Assembly (NCBI GenBank): GCA_016200005.1
Contig: JACQFP010000047.1
Span: 124,001 to 188,000 of the forward strand
Length of the DNA stretch: 64,000 nt
Direction of reading: 5' to 3'
Source: Verrucomicrobiota bacterium
GTDB taxonomy: Bacteria; Verrucomicrobiota; Verrucomicrobiia; Limisphaerales; PALSA-1396
In this document: one piece after another, positions 26,573 through 35,020 of the stretch
Position numbering within the stretch: the first letter of the stretch is position 1
How the letters are laid out: each line of letters begins with the position of its first letter
Notes under the pieces: model-generated
Told to the model about the DNA's origin: nothing
The model's input: only the letters and a program-made list of their open reading frames with translations
Databases searched by the model: none
Position numbers and translations under genes: made by a program

Positions 26573-27178
26573 TCACTTCTTCTGCAACTCGGTGGCAATC
26601 GCCTTGAGGTCATTGTTGATCTTCAGGGCATCGTCTTTGGAGATGCCGCTGTATTTAAGAATCATCTGCGCGCTGTTGAGCGCGGCTTGCGAATCCGCGG
26701 CGGAGATGTTGGCGCTGTTCATCACCGCGTTGAGGTCCTTGGCCAGAAACGTCTGCTCCTGCGGATTGAGTTTTTGAGCGGCCCAGGCTGCCGACAAATC
26801 ATTGGCCAGTTTATTGACCGATCCCTCGGAAGGCTTTTTCGCTCCCTCGGCGGCGGCCAACAAATCTGTTTTCAATTTCTGTTTCTGTTCCGCTGTCGCC
26901 GATGATTTGAGTTTGATGGATTTCAAGTCGGCGACCAGTTGATTGATGTTCTGTTGCTGCGCCTCGTTGATTTTCGGTGTGGCGGGTGCCGCTGTTTGCG
27001 GGGTTTGCGCCGGTGGCGTCGCCGGCCTTGCTGGTTGTGCAGGTGTCACGCCTTGATTGATGGAGTTCTGGTTCGAGAAATCCTTGGCTTTCTTCTTGAT
27101 GATCGCGCCTTGGGCGCTGGCCATGACATTGGTCGAACAGAGAACTGACAACAGGAACACCGCAATCAATGGTTTCAT
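26573..27178 (-). CDS. Small secreted helical protein of unknown function
   Basis: The 201-residue protein starts MKPLIAVFLLSVLCSTNVMA, a signal peptide with cleavage at about residue 22. A Pro/Ala/Thr-rich linker (residues 45-75, TPAQPARPATPPAQTPQTAA) follows, then a helical, Lys/Ala/Gln-rich domain (LVADLKSIKLKSSATAEQKQ, KLKTDLLAAAEGAKKPSEGS) to the end. It is probably periplasmic and may bind another macromolecule through its helices. I do not recognise a named family. A start at 27205 (MTKFSEIFF) is possible. It converges on murJ with a 21-bp gap. Confidence 0.65.
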   Translation of the reverse strand: MKPLIAVFLLSVLCSTNVMASAQGAIIKKKAKDFSNQNSINQGVTPAQPARPATPPAQTPQTAAPATPKINEAQQQNINQLVADLKSIKLKSSATAEQKQKLKTDLLAAAEGAKKPSEGSVNKLANDLSAAWAAQKLNPQEQTFLAKDLNAVMNSANISAADSQAALNSAQMILKYSGISKDDALKINNDLKAIATELQKK

Positions 27179-27345
27179 AAAAAATATTTCGCTGAATTTG
27201 GTCATACCTTGCACCTTGCACTGCCCATTGTCAACGGTCGGCGATGTCCAGACCGACCGGAACGATTTGCAGTCGCCAGTGGCTTCATTTAGACTTGGAT
27301 TCGAGCTTGGCCACGACAATCAATGACATTTCAAAATCCATTCAC

Positions 27346-27741
27346 ATGAGCAATGCGGAACCAAAGTTACGGGTGCTGGTGCGTCACGAAAGCGATTCGC
27401 CCAAGGAACGCAGCACGTGCGGTTGGCGGCATCTCCTGGTCAGCCGGCAGGACAAGGACAAGGGCGTGGCGGCGTGGGCGCACGCGGTGGACATCGACGG
27501 TGCCCGCGAGCATTACCACAAACGCAGCACCGAACTTTACTACGTGCTGGAGGGCGAAGGCACGGTCACGCTTGACGGTGTGGAACACGCCGTACGCAAA
27601 GGCTCGCTCGTCCACATTCCACCGGGAGTGGTTCACGGCGCCAAAGGCCGCGTGCGGGTGCTGGTCGTCGGCATTCCCGATATCGCCGATGACGATTTGT
27701 TTTTTCTGGAGGCGAAGCAATCGAGCGCGGGCAAAATTTAA
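27346..27741 (+). CDS. Cupin-domain protein
   Basis: The 131-residue protein is a single-domain cupin. HYHKRSTELYYVLEGEGTVT gives the first motif (HxH, Glu) and HIPPGVVHGAKGRVRVLVVG the second (PPGxxH). These side chains form the usual metal site. Start 27346 (MSNAEPKLRVLV) is preferred over 27244, which adds an unrelated leader. It is six bases upstream of a Gfo/Idh oxidoreductase gene, so the two are one operon; sugar isomerases, epimerases and binding proteins share this fold. Cytoplasmic. Confidence 0.88.
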   Translation: MSNAEPKLRVLVRHESDSPKERSTCGWRHLLVSRQDKDKGVAAWAHAVDIDGAREHYHKRSTELYYVLEGEGTVTLDGVEHAVRKGSLVHIPPGVVHGAKGRVRVLVVGIPDIADDDLFFLEAKQSSAGKI

Positions 27742-27747
27742 TAGGCC

Positions 27748-28731
27748 ATGAGCGACAAGATACGTTGGGGCATTTTAGGAACTGGAAGAATCGCCCGGCA
27801 GTTTGCGGAAGGGTTGAAAGTCTTGCCGGACGCCAAACTGGTCGCTGTCGGCTCGCGAACCGCCGATCCAGCGAATGCTTTCGGGAAGGAATTTGGTGTT
27901 TCGCATCGACATGCCAGTTACGAGGCGTTGGTGAATGATCCCGAAGTCGATGTGATCTACGTGGCCACGCCGCACTCTTGCCACAAGGAAAACTCGCTGC
28001 TCGCGTTGGCTGCCGGCAAGGCCGTGCTGTGCGAGAAACCTTTTGCCATCAATGCCCGCGAAGCCGGCGAAGTCATCACGTTTGCGCGGCAGAAGAAACT
28101 CTTCCTGATGGAAGCCATGTGGACGCGCTGCTTTCCGTTGATGGTCAAGTTGCGCGAGTTGCTCAAAGCACAAGCCATCGGTGAAGTCCGGATGGTGACG
28201 GCGGATTTCGGTTTTCGCGCGGAGTATCACGAAGAAGAGCGATTGTTTAATCCCGCGTTCGGCGGCGGGGCATTGCTGGATGTGGGAGTTTATCCAGTGT
28301 CGCTGGCCTCCATGATTTTTGGAACACCGACACGGATCACCAGTCTTGCTCACTTGGGAAAGACCGGCGTGGACGAAGAAGCGGCGATCATCCTCGCGCA
28401 CGGCCAAGGTCAACTGGCCGTCCTGCACACCGCCATCCGCGTGGAAACTCCGCAGGAAGCCGTCATCATGGGCACAGCGGGGCGCATCCGCATCCATCGC
28501 GAATGGTGGCGACCGAGGGCAATGACGCTGTCGCTGGATGGCAGGCGCGATGAAACGACGAAGTTTCCGTTGAAAGGAAACGGCTACCAGTTTGAGGCGG
28601 CTGAAGTCATGAATTGTCTGCGCGCCGGGAAATTGGAAAGCAGCGTGATGCCGCTCGACGAGACACTTTCGATCATGAAAACTCTGGACGCCATCCGCGC
28701 TCAATGGGGATTGAAATATCCGATGGAGTAA
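27748..28731 (+). CDS. Gfo/Idh/MocA-family oxidoreductase (dihydrodiol-dehydrogenase-like)
   Basis: The 327-residue protein has the Rossmann motif WGILGTGRIARQFAEGL, the VIYVATPHSCHKENSLLALA segment, and KAVLCEKPFAINAREAGEVI with the EKP motif. EAMWTRCFPLMVKLRELLKA and GGGALLDVGVYPVSLASMIF are characteristic of the branch containing dimeric dihydrodiol/xylose dehydrogenases, with the Tyr as a likely general acid. NAD(P)-linked oxidation or reduction of a sugar is probable. It follows the cupin gene by six bases and precedes the dimethylformamidase-like gene by 41. Confidence 0.9.
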   Translation: MSDKIRWGILGTGRIARQFAEGLKVLPDAKLVAVGSRTADPANAFGKEFGVSHRHASYEALVNDPEVDVIYVATPHSCHKENSLLALAAGKAVLCEKPFAINAREAGEVITFARQKKLFLMEAMWTRCFPLMVKLRELLKAQAIGEVRMVTADFGFRAEYHEEERLFNPAFGGGALLDVGVYPVSLASMIFGTPTRITSLAHLGKTGVDEEAAIILAHGQGQLAVLHTAIRVETPQEAVIMGTAGRIRIHREWWRPRAMTLSLDGRRDETTKFPLKGNGYQFEAAEVMNCLRAGKLESSVMPLDETLSIMKTLDAIRAQWGLKYPME

Positions 28732-28772
28732 TCCGCTCGGTTCTGGCAAATTCTGCCTGAACTCATTCACAC

Positions 28773-30350
28773 ATGAAACCGTCAAAGAAAAATCTTCAGC
28801 CCACGGCATCGCCAGTAAACCCCGGCCTCACCCGGCGCGACCTCCTCAAAGGCGTGGCTGGCTTGGGTGCCATTGCCGCGCTTGCGAGCTGCACTTCCAT
28901 CACCAAGGATTCCGGCGGTAAAACCAAGACTTCGATTCCGCCGCTCAAGGATTTGATTCAGCGTGAGAACGAAAAACCCGGCACGCGCGACTGGCTGCTT
29001 ACGAACGCCCGCATCGATCCGGTGACCAAGTATCGCTGTCCTTGGATCGAAGGTTACTGTTCGCGGACCAGCGTTCGCGCCGGAGAGAGCATCCGCTTTC
29101 ACGTCAGCACCAATCCGGCTTCGCCGTTCACGCTGGATATTTATCGCATGGGTTATTACGGCGGCACCGGTGGGAGACACGTCACGACACTTGGGCCGTT
29201 CAAGGGACAGATTCAACCCGACCCGCCGATTGGAAAAAATCGTTTGCGCGATTGTCGGTGGTCACCGTGTGCGACCTTCAAGATCCCGCGGGACTGGGTC
29301 AGCGGAGTTTACGTGGGCAAGCTCACGGTCGAACGCGAGAAACTTCAAAGCTTTGTGATTTTCATCGTGCGAGACGACCGGCGCGCGGATTTCATTTTCC
29401 AATGTTCCGACACAACCTGGCAGGCATACAATCGCTGGCCGAATCAGTTTGCTCTCTATGACGACGGGAAGGATCAATGGTATTGGGGGGGGGGTGTGGA
29501 TGTCAGCTTTAACCGGCCATACGGAAAATACTGCCAGATCCTCGACGCGCCGCTCTCCACGGGTTCGGGCGAATGGTTTCTCTGGGAGTTTCCCATCGCG
29601 TACTGGTTGGAGTCGCGAGGTTATGATGTCACCTACATTTCCAATCTCGACACGCACACGGACCCCAAAGGTCTTTTGCGGGCGAAAGGATTTCTGTCCG
29701 TTGGGCACGATGAATATTATTCCATCGAAATGTATGAAAATCTCCAGCGCGCAATCGCCGGTGGTCTGAGCGTCGCGTTTCTCTCCGGCAACACCTGCTG
29801 CGGTCGCATCAATCCGCGGCCGGACGCCCGCGGTGCGGCGAACCGTATTTTCGGGCGCATTGGTGTCTTCGGGCCGCCGGGCGGCATGAGAGATTTTGTG
29901 GCGATGAAGTCGCTCCCGCACGAACGCCCGTACGCCAACGAACTGGTTGGCGCGCACAGCACCGGACAAGTGACCGGCGGCGCGGATTGGATGTGTTCAA
30001 AACCGGACCATTGGATTTTTGAAGGCACTGGAATGAAACTGGGCGACGCCATTCCCGGGCTGGTCGGTTGGGAATGGCACGGCGATCCGGCGCAGATTCT
30101 TGGCCTCGAAGTGGTCTCCACGGCGCCGACGCAATCCAAACCCGGCGAACTCAACGGCGGCACTTATACCGCCACCATCTATCCCGGACCGAAAAAGAAC
30201 CTTGTCTTCAACGCTTCGACTTGCTGGTGGGCGGATGGATTGTCGGAGCCGCCCGGCTACGTGCGACCGTCCGTTTACACGACGCCGAAAGGTCCTGACC
30301 CTCGCGCCCAGCGAATTACTGAAAATATTCTCAAACGCATGCTCGCCTGA
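28773..30350 (+). CDS. Exported N,N-dimethylformamidase large-subunit-like protein
   Basis: The 525-residue protein begins with a Tat-type signal (TRRDLLKGVAGLGAIAALAS, Arg-Arg at 21-22) and a lipobox Cys at residue 40, so it is likely a Tat-exported lipoprotein. From about residue 85 it resembles the catalytic region of N,N-dimethylformamidase beta subunits: FIFQCSDTTWQAYNRWPNQF, GRIFGRIG-like blocks, SVGHDEYYSIEMYENLQRAI and GLSVAFLSGNTCCGRI. An iron site with Tyr ligands is known for that family. The true substrate is uncertain. A run of ten G at 29475-29484 lies in the coding sequence (WGGGVDV) with the frame intact. It is third in the cupin/Gfo operon. Confidence 0.8.
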   Translation: MKPSKKNLQPTASPVNPGLTRRDLLKGVAGLGAIAALASCTSITKDSGGKTKTSIPPLKDLIQRENEKPGTRDWLLTNARIDPVTKYRCPWIEGYCSRTSVRAGESIRFHVSTNPASPFTLDIYRMGYYGGTGGRHVTTLGPFKGQIQPDPPIGKNRLRDCRWSPCATFKIPRDWVSGVYVGKLTVEREKLQSFVIFIVRDDRRADFIFQCSDTTWQAYNRWPNQFALYDDGKDQWYWGGGVDVSFNRPYGKYCQILDAPLSTGSGEWFLWEFPIAYWLESRGYDVTYISNLDTHTDPKGLLRAKGFLSVGHDEYYSIEMYENLQRAIAGGLSVAFLSGNTCCGRINPRPDARGAANRIFGRIGVFGPPGGMRDFVAMKSLPHERPYANELVGAHSTGQVTGGADWMCSKPDHWIFEGTGMKLGDAIPGLVGWEWHGDPAQILGLEVVSTAPTQSKPGELNGGTYTATIYPGPKKNLVFNASTCWWADGLSEPPGYVRPSVYTTPKGPDPRAQRITENILKRMLA

Positions 30351-30433
30351 CTTGGTTGTGTAGCTGCGCTCGTGAGAACGCGGCAATCATCACCCGCCCG
30401 CAACAATCTTCGCGATTTCCGGACCAACGACGT

Positions 30434-30513
30434 GTAGGAGACGACGTAAGGAGTCTCTAATCGAATTCGGAGATCGCGATGTTCAGTCAGAGCCTCCTCA
30501 CGTCGGTTCCTAC
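30434..30513. repeat. 80-bp inverted repeat downstream of the DMFase-like gene
   Basis: Arm 30434-30459 (GTAGGAGACGACGTAAGGAG...) pairs imperfectly with 30487-30513 (reverse complement GTAGGAACCGACGTGAGGAG...). The same GTAGGAGACG start and TCTCTAA end occur at 46762-46834. It lies between the DMFase-like gene and the convergent thiS. Confidence 0.78.
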
Positions 30514-30516
30514 CGA

Positions 30517-30726
30517 TCACCCTCCGGCGACGATCTTCACAATTTCCAATCGATCACCGGTCTTGAGTTGACGTTTGGAGAATTCCGACGGCGCGACGGC
30601 CTCGCCGTTGTGCTCTACTACAACGCTGCGCGGCAATAGATTTTGCGCGACGAGAAACTCCTCAATCGTGCAAGGCAACTTGGATTCTGCCGGGTTACCG
30701 TTCGCGATGATGCATGACTTGTTCAC
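30517..30726 (-). CDS. thiS: Sulfur carrier protein ThiS
   Basis: ThiS carries the sulfur for the thiazole ring of thiamin as a C-terminal thiocarboxylate. The 69-residue product with GTG start (30726) reads NKSCIIANGNPAESKLP, then LPRSVVVEHNGEAVAP and ends DRLEIVKIVAGG; the terminal Gly-Gly is the functional signature. The GTG start is supported by a 4-base GTGA overlap with the stop of the upstream gene. An in-frame ATG at 30771 would give an 84-residue form with an atypical N-terminus. It is third in an operon with thiH, with a pilin-like gene in between. Confidence 0.88.
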   Translation of the reverse strand: MNKSCIIANGNPAESKLPCTIEEFLVAQNLLPRSVVVEHNGEAVAPSEFSKRQLKTGDRLEIVKIVAGG

Positions 30727-31178
30727 TTCGGAGATACTGGCTGCGCTGATAGCAAGTTCGTTGACTGCCAAGGTTGCGCGAATGTGATGTCATCGGCGTC
30801 GCCAAAAGCACGGTTCTGGCCAGCCGAGCTGATGACTACAACGTTTTGATTTGTCATTAGGATTTGGAAAGGCGTTCCCCATGAGTCAACGAATTGGCCG
30901 GCAGAGTTGATTTGTTTTGCTCCTACTGCGAGGAAAACAATTTTGTTGGGGTTCTCGCCGCTTAGAGACGCAAAAACTGTCGCGGCGTTGCCTTTCGGTA
31001 AAGTACCGTACGTGTTCGCGTAATTGGTCATCGCAGCAAGAAAGCTTATCATCTCCGTAACTGCCATCGCGCGGTTCGCTGCCACTTGGAACGTTCTTAG
31101 CGAAGAAGCGGTTGGAATCAAGAGAGCTAGGAATACTGCCAGCGCCAAAAGCCAGCCAATGGGAAAACGCTCGTTCAT
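30723..31178 (-). CDS. Pilin-like membrane-anchored protein between thiH and thiS
   Basis: The 151-residue protein begins MNERFPIGWLLALAVFLALL, a hydrophobic helix at residues 6-28. The rest (NYANTYGTLPKGNAATVFAS, SAGQFVDSWGTPFQILMTNQ, GQNRAFGDADDITF) resembles the C-terminal domain of type II secretion pseudopilins, including the DxWGxP and DDI calcium-type region. It lacks the Gly/Phe cleavage site and Glu+5 of a class III signal, so processing by prepilin peptidase is doubtful. It follows thiH by 5 bp and overlaps thiS by 4 bp. No link of a pilin to thiamin synthesis is known to me. Confidence 0.65.
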   Translation of the reverse strand: MNERFPIGWLLALAVFLALLIPTASSLRTFQVAANRAMAVTEMISFLAAMTNYANTYGTLPKGNAATVFASLSGENPNKIVFLAVGAKQINSAGQFVDSWGTPFQILMTNQNVVVISSAGQNRAFGDADDITFAQPWQSTNLLSAQPVSPK

Positions 31179-31183
31179 AATAG

Positions 31184-32377
31184 TCAAACCATTAGCGCTT
31201 TGTCCCAATCCTTCCACACCGGTTCGTAGCCGAGATGTTGAATCCGTTTTGCCACTTCGCCGGCAGAGCGTTCGTCGGCGATGTCGAATTGGCCGGTCGC
31301 GTTGGTCGCGTGGCCATTGGTCGCCCATTCACTCGCGCCAACTTCCACGATTCGTCCGCGTACGGTTTGATGCAGGTGTTCCTTGCCCGCACCGGTGTAA
31401 CCGCCCGGTTCCGTGTGGCTGCCCGCGCTCATCAATGTGATGCCGAGCGGGATCAAGCCGTCGCGCAGATTTGCCGGTTCGCGCGTCGAGAGTACGAGGC
31501 CTACATCCGGAAACATCAGGCGAAACGCGCAGACCAGTTGCACGAGTTCGCGGTCGCTGATGTGTGAGAGCGGCTCGAACTCGCCTGCGCTCGGACGCAA
31601 GCGCGGCAGCGAAATCGTCAGTTGTGCCTTCCAACAATTCCGCAACAAGTATTCGGCGTGCGCGGCCACCGCGAGGGCTTCCATCCGCCAATCGCCCAAA
31701 CCGAACAACGCTCCGATGCCCAGCCGGCGAAAGCCAGCGGCATACGCCCGTTCGGCCGTTTCCAGTCGCCAATCGAAATTCCGTTTCGGGCCGGCGGTGT
31801 GCATCGCGGAATAAATCTCGCGGTCGTAAGTTTCCTGATACACCACCAACCCATCCGCGCCCGCTGCTACGAGCGGATGATAATCTTCCGTCTCCATCGG
31901 CCCGACTTCGAGCGAGATGCTGGGAATTTCTTCGTGGAGCGCGGCGACGCAATCGCGCAAATAATTATTTGAGACGAATTTCGGATGCTCGCCCGCCACG
32001 AGCAGGATGTTGCGGAAACCTTGCGTGGCGAGCGCTGCCGCTTCGCGTTTGACTTCTTCAACCGTGAGAGTGACGCGCAGGATGGGATTGTCGCGCGAGA
32101 AGCCGCAGTATTTGCAGTTGTTGATACACTCATTGGAAAGATAGAGAGGGGCAAATAAGCGGATGACTTTGCCGAAGCGTTGCTGGGTGAGTTGCTGCGA
32201 ACGCCGGCAAAGCGGCTCCAAAAGATCCGCCGCCGCCGGCGAAATCAGGTGCGCGAAATCGGTCAGCGACAGCGACAATTTCGCCAGACTTTCGCGCGCG
32301 AGGGCAGAACTGGTCGCGAGTGAACATTCCAACGGCGATTCCAGCGGCAGCGAATTGAACTCAGCAACAAAACTCAC
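31184..32377 (-). CDS. thiH: 2-iminoacetate synthase ThiH
   Basis: ThiH is a radical SAM enzyme that cleaves tyrosine to dehydroglycine for thiazole synthesis in anaerobe-type thiamin pathways. The 397-residue protein has LYLSNECINNCKYCGFS with the CxxxCxxC iron-sulfur motif, ILLVAGEHPKFVSNNYLRDC, SISLEVGPMETEDYHPLVAA, VVYQETYDREIYSAMHTAGP and the C-terminal SLPRLRPSAGEFEPLSHISD followed by MSAGSHTEPGGYTGAG. These match ThiH closely; the HydG and tryptophan lyase branches differ in the C-terminal part. It is first in the operon with the pilin-like gene and thiS; thiG and thiF are not in the window. Confidence 0.92.
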   Translation of the reverse strand: MSFVAEFNSLPLESPLECSLATSSALARESLAKLSLSLTDFAHLISPAAADLLEPLCRRSQQLTQQRFGKVIRLFAPLYLSNECINNCKYCGFSRDNPILRVTLTVEEVKREAAALATQGFRNILLVAGEHPKFVSNNYLRDCVAALHEEIPSISLEVGPMETEDYHPLVAAGADGLVVYQETYDREIYSAMHTAGPKRNFDWRLETAERAYAAGFRRLGIGALFGLGDWRMEALAVAAHAEYLLRNCWKAQLTISLPRLRPSAGEFEPLSHISDRELVQLVCAFRLMFPDVGLVLSTREPANLRDGLIPLGITLMSAGSHTEPGGYTGAGKEHLHQTVRGRIVEVGASEWATNGHATNATGQFDIADERSAGEVAKRIQHLGYEPVWKDWDKALMV

Positions 32378-32464
32378 GAAGGAAACCTAGCAAATGGGAA
32401 GCGAATGTCGAGGCGCGCGACGTGAACTTAGTTTTTCTTCCACCCAAGCCAGCCCGCAGTGAAC

Positions 32465-33034
32465 TCAGCCAACCGGATTGAAAATCTGGCTCAACTTGCA
32501 TTTGAACACCGGCACGACATGGCCGCCGGTCAGCACATCGTTGGGCCGGGTCAGCGCTTCGATGGAATCGGGCGTGTAGATGTGCACCTGTTCCTTGCGC
32601 CAGTTGACCAGCCACGCAAGCCGGGTGCCGTGCTCGAAGTAGTGATCCAGTTTGCGGTTGATCTGCACCAGGCGGTCACTCGGCGACAAAACTTCAACAA
32701 CCAAATCCGGCACGCCGTAGAGGAACTTGTCCGGCGCGACCAGGATTTTCTTCAACCTGGCCTTGCTGACAAACGCAATGTCCGGACACAGCACAACGGA
32801 CTCGGACAAACGAAAACCTGTGCCCCCGCCGAACACCTCACCACACCGTTGCGTTGAAACGAACTGGCCAACGCACCAACGCAGGCGTCCGCAAGTCAGT
32901 CCGTGTCCGGCGCATAGCAGACTCTTGACTAACTGGTCATCGAGCAACTCATGTCGGTAGCCGTCGTCCGGGATCGCCTCCAAAGTCGCGTCCGTCCAGA
33001 ACCGGCGTTTCGTTGTAAGCGTCGCGACTGCCAT
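32465..33034 (-). CDS. Uma2-family (DUF820) putative endonuclease
   Basis: The 189-residue protein has the PD-(D/E)xK arrangement of the Uma2 family: LCPDIAFVSKARL and VPDLVVEVLSPSDRLVQINR with the Asp, Glu-x-Lys-like catalytic spacing, then KLDHYFEHGTRLAWLVNWRK and QVHIYTPDSIEALT. These proteins are abundant in planctomycetes, cyanobacteria and verrucomicrobia; most have no known substrate. The start ATG 33034 gives MAVATLTTKRRFWTDATLEA, a typical N-terminus. It stands apart from its neighbours, with 87 bp before thiH on the same strand. Confidence 0.85.
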   Translation of the reverse strand: MAVATLTTKRRFWTDATLEAIPDDGYRHELLDDQLVKSLLCAGHGLTCGRLRWCVGQFVSTQRCGEVFGGGTGFRLSESVVLCPDIAFVSKARLKKILVAPDKFLYGVPDLVVEVLSPSDRLVQINRKLDHYFEHGTRLAWLVNWRKEQVHIYTPDSIEALTRPNDVLTGGHVVPVFKCKLSQIFNPVG

Positions 33035-33149
33035 GCCACAAAACTAGGCCAAATCGCGCGCAGATCAATCCCTACCTCAGCACCAAGGACCGTCCGCGGT
33101 CCGGATTCTGCACTTGCGAAAGTGCGGGCTGTCGGGACAATTGCGCCCC

Positions 33150-33449
33150 ATGTTTTCACACATCGTAATTTTCTGGACCGACCCGGCGCAGCCAAACGCC
33201 ACGGATGAATTGCTCGCCGGCGCGGACAAGTATTTGAAGCCGATTCCCGGCGTGCTGTCATTTCACGTCGGCAAAATGGTGCCGAGTCATCGTCCGGTGG
33301 TGGAGCAATCTTATCAAGTCGCTTTGAACCTCGTGTTCGCCGACAAGCAGGCGCAGGACGATTATCAGACGCATCCGTTGCACGTCGAGTTTGTCGAAAA
33401 GGTGCTGAAGCCGTTCGTTAAGAAAGTCTTGGTTTACGATTTTGAGTGA
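33150..33449 (+). CDS. Dabb-family (stress-response A/B barrel) protein
   Basis: The 99-residue protein matches the small dimeric alpha/beta-barrel (Dabb) family: MFSHIVIFWTDPAQPNAT, KYLKPIPGVLSFHVGKMVPS, QSYQVALNLVFADKQAQDDY and THPLHVEFVEKVLKPFVKKV with the conserved HPxHxxF. Start 33150 is chosen because family members begin MF(K/S)H(I/V). Known members include stress-response proteins and polyketide cyclases. It is a single gene transcribed between the Uma2 and lipoprotein genes. Confidence 0.88.
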   Translation: MFSHIVIFWTDPAQPNATDELLAGADKYLKPIPGVLSFHVGKMVPSHRPVVEQSYQVALNLVFADKQAQDDYQTHPLHVEFVEKVLKPFVKKVLVYDFE

Positions 33450-33541
33450 GCGACAGCACAAATATCCTTTTATTAGTCGATGAGAAAAATCCGAAAACCG
33501 GCGAGGTGTGACGGGAAAAGCAATTCTTGGCCAAAAACGAA

Positions 33542-34687
33542 TTACTCCTTCTCTCCCGGCTTCAAAAAGAGAATTTCCCAACGCGATTGCCCGCGCGCGA
33601 AGAGTCGTGCCACGCGCCCAGCCAGTTTGTCGGTCTCGTGTTTCGATCGGTCCAGACCGAGCACCTGCGGATACCAGGCCAGCTTGTCCTCGGCCAGCGG
33701 GATTTTTTGAGGCGGTGACCAGCCCGACGGATTGCGCAAGTCGCGGTTGAATGTGACGTAGATGCCTTCCTGGGTCCAACGGCTGTCTTTGGCGCGGTTC
33801 AACAGAATCACGTATTGGCGTAAATGTGTGTTCCAGTGAATGGACGGTCCCCAAGGCGCATCGGCATCCGCCCGATTCCAATCGGTCGTCACCTGAAAAA
33901 CCGGAGTCACATGCCCGCCAAGCCCTGGCTCGCGCCACTGGCGGTCATGCCACTTCCAAACCTTTCCCACGGGCTGGTCACGGTCAGCCCACCGCATCCG
34001 CGCCACGGCCACTCCCTGCTCGGGGACATTCTTCGGATAATTGCTGAAGAAGAAATAGAGAAACTCCTTCTTCGCATCGAGCATCACGGAAAAATCGCCG
34101 TTCCCGCCGGCGAAGTAATAATTCTTCGTGTCGCACTTGAGCATGTCAGGCGGCGCTTCCAGCACAATGCCGAGGTCGTGCCACGTCGCGCCGTTGTCGC
34201 TGGACTTCACCGCGCCGATTCTGGGTGCCGTCAGGTTCATCTTGGGCGAGTCCGGATGCGCGCCTGGACAGATGCCAGTCGGCTCGAAGTGATACCAGCC
34301 GTAAAGCGTGCCATCCTCGACCTTCCACGTGCACTCAATCCAGCGCCCGCCGCTGGCTTTGTTGTCGTATTCGCAACGCACGTAATTTGTCTGAATATGG
34401 AAGAGGTCGGGACCGGAGCTGCGCCATGGGTGCCCGGCGGAATTGAAGACGTAAAGCGTTTCGCCGTCCCAATGCGCCGGGTTGTTGCAGTCGCACTCGC
34501 CTGGCTTGTCCGGGCTGGCGCTGTTCGCGCCGCGGAACTGGACGGGTGGTGCTTCGCGCAATTTCACCACCAGCGTTCCCGCTTCGCGTTTGGTGGCAGT
34601 CGGTGATTGGCAGCCCAACAAGACAACCAGAGTCGCCGTGGAACTCAGCCGCAACGTTACCCGAAACAGGGGGCGTATCTTTGGCAC
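33542..34687 (-). CDS. Lipoprotein with propeller-like domain (paralogue A)
   Basis: The 381-residue protein starts MPKIRPLFRVTLRLSSTATL with lipobox VLLGC (Cys 25). The body has recurring strands (DGETLYVFNSAGHPWRSSG, SGGRWIECTWKVEDGTLYGW, FAGGNGDFSVMLDAKKEFLY, YVILLNRAKDSRWTQEGIYV), as in five-bladed glycosyl-hydrolase-type propellers; there is no decisive active-site triad. It is clearly homologous to the first 350 residues of the protein at 36408 (GWYHNEPGGLCPG versus GWYHFEPTGICPG; WKWHDRQWREPGLGG versus WKWNNGDWQEPGLGG), which is encoded on the other strand. Probably an outer-membrane-anchored or periplasmic sugar-related protein. Confidence 0.72.
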   Translation of the reverse strand: MPKIRPLFRVTLRLSSTATLVVLLGCQSPTATKREAGTLVVKLREAPPVQFRGANSASPDKPGECDCNNPAHWDGETLYVFNSAGHPWRSSGPDLFHIQTNYVRCEYDNKASGGRWIECTWKVEDGTLYGWYHFEPTGICPGAHPDSPKMNLTAPRIGAVKSSDNGATWHDLGIVLEAPPDMLKCDTKNYYFAGGNGDFSVMLDAKKEFLYFFFSNYPKNVPEQGVAVARMRWADRDQPVGKVWKWHDRQWREPGLGGHVTPVFQVTTDWNRADADAPWGPSIHWNTHLRQYVILLNRAKDSRWTQEGIYVTFNRDLRNPSGWSPPQKIPLAEDKLAWYPQVLGLDRSKHETDKLAGRVARLFARGQSRWEILFLKPGEKE

Positions 34688-35020
34688 GAAAACCTTCGTA
34701 ACCGTATTGGCAAATTATTGCAATGTAACTTTCTGCGCGTCAAAGGCGGAAAACTCTGCCCAAGCGAGGCGAGCCGAAAAGAGTAGTGCCGACAGTGGCC
34801 CCGTCGTGAAAATGGGGGTGATGTTGATCAGAGTTGCTGTCGCAAACGCGGAAACTTTCCGACCAATTCCGGAAAGTCCAATCCAATCATAATTATTCTT
34901 GACAAGGTTGCAAGGGGCTGGAGATTAAGCACGCATAGCTTTTCCTTCCAAACCATAGCTTTGGCACAGACGGATGCTGCGCTGAACTCTTGCACAAACT
35001 AAAATCTCAGAAAGGTTATT
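34688..35020 (+). other. Intergenic region upstream of two divergent secreted-protein genes
   Basis: A 333-bp gap between the divergent lipoprotein and the jelly-roll genes. It contains no coding signal I can recognise. A TTGACA box at 34899-34904 followed after 17 bases by AGATTA (34922-34927) is the best promoter-like feature; the -10 match is weak. Confidence 0.45.
34899..34927 (+). promoter_or_regulatory. Possible sigma-70 promoter for the jelly-roll gene
   Basis: TTGACA (34899-34904) is a perfect -35 box, with a 17-base spacer and AGATTA as a poor -10 box. It lies 94 bases before the ATG at 35021. Inference only. Confidence 0.3.
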
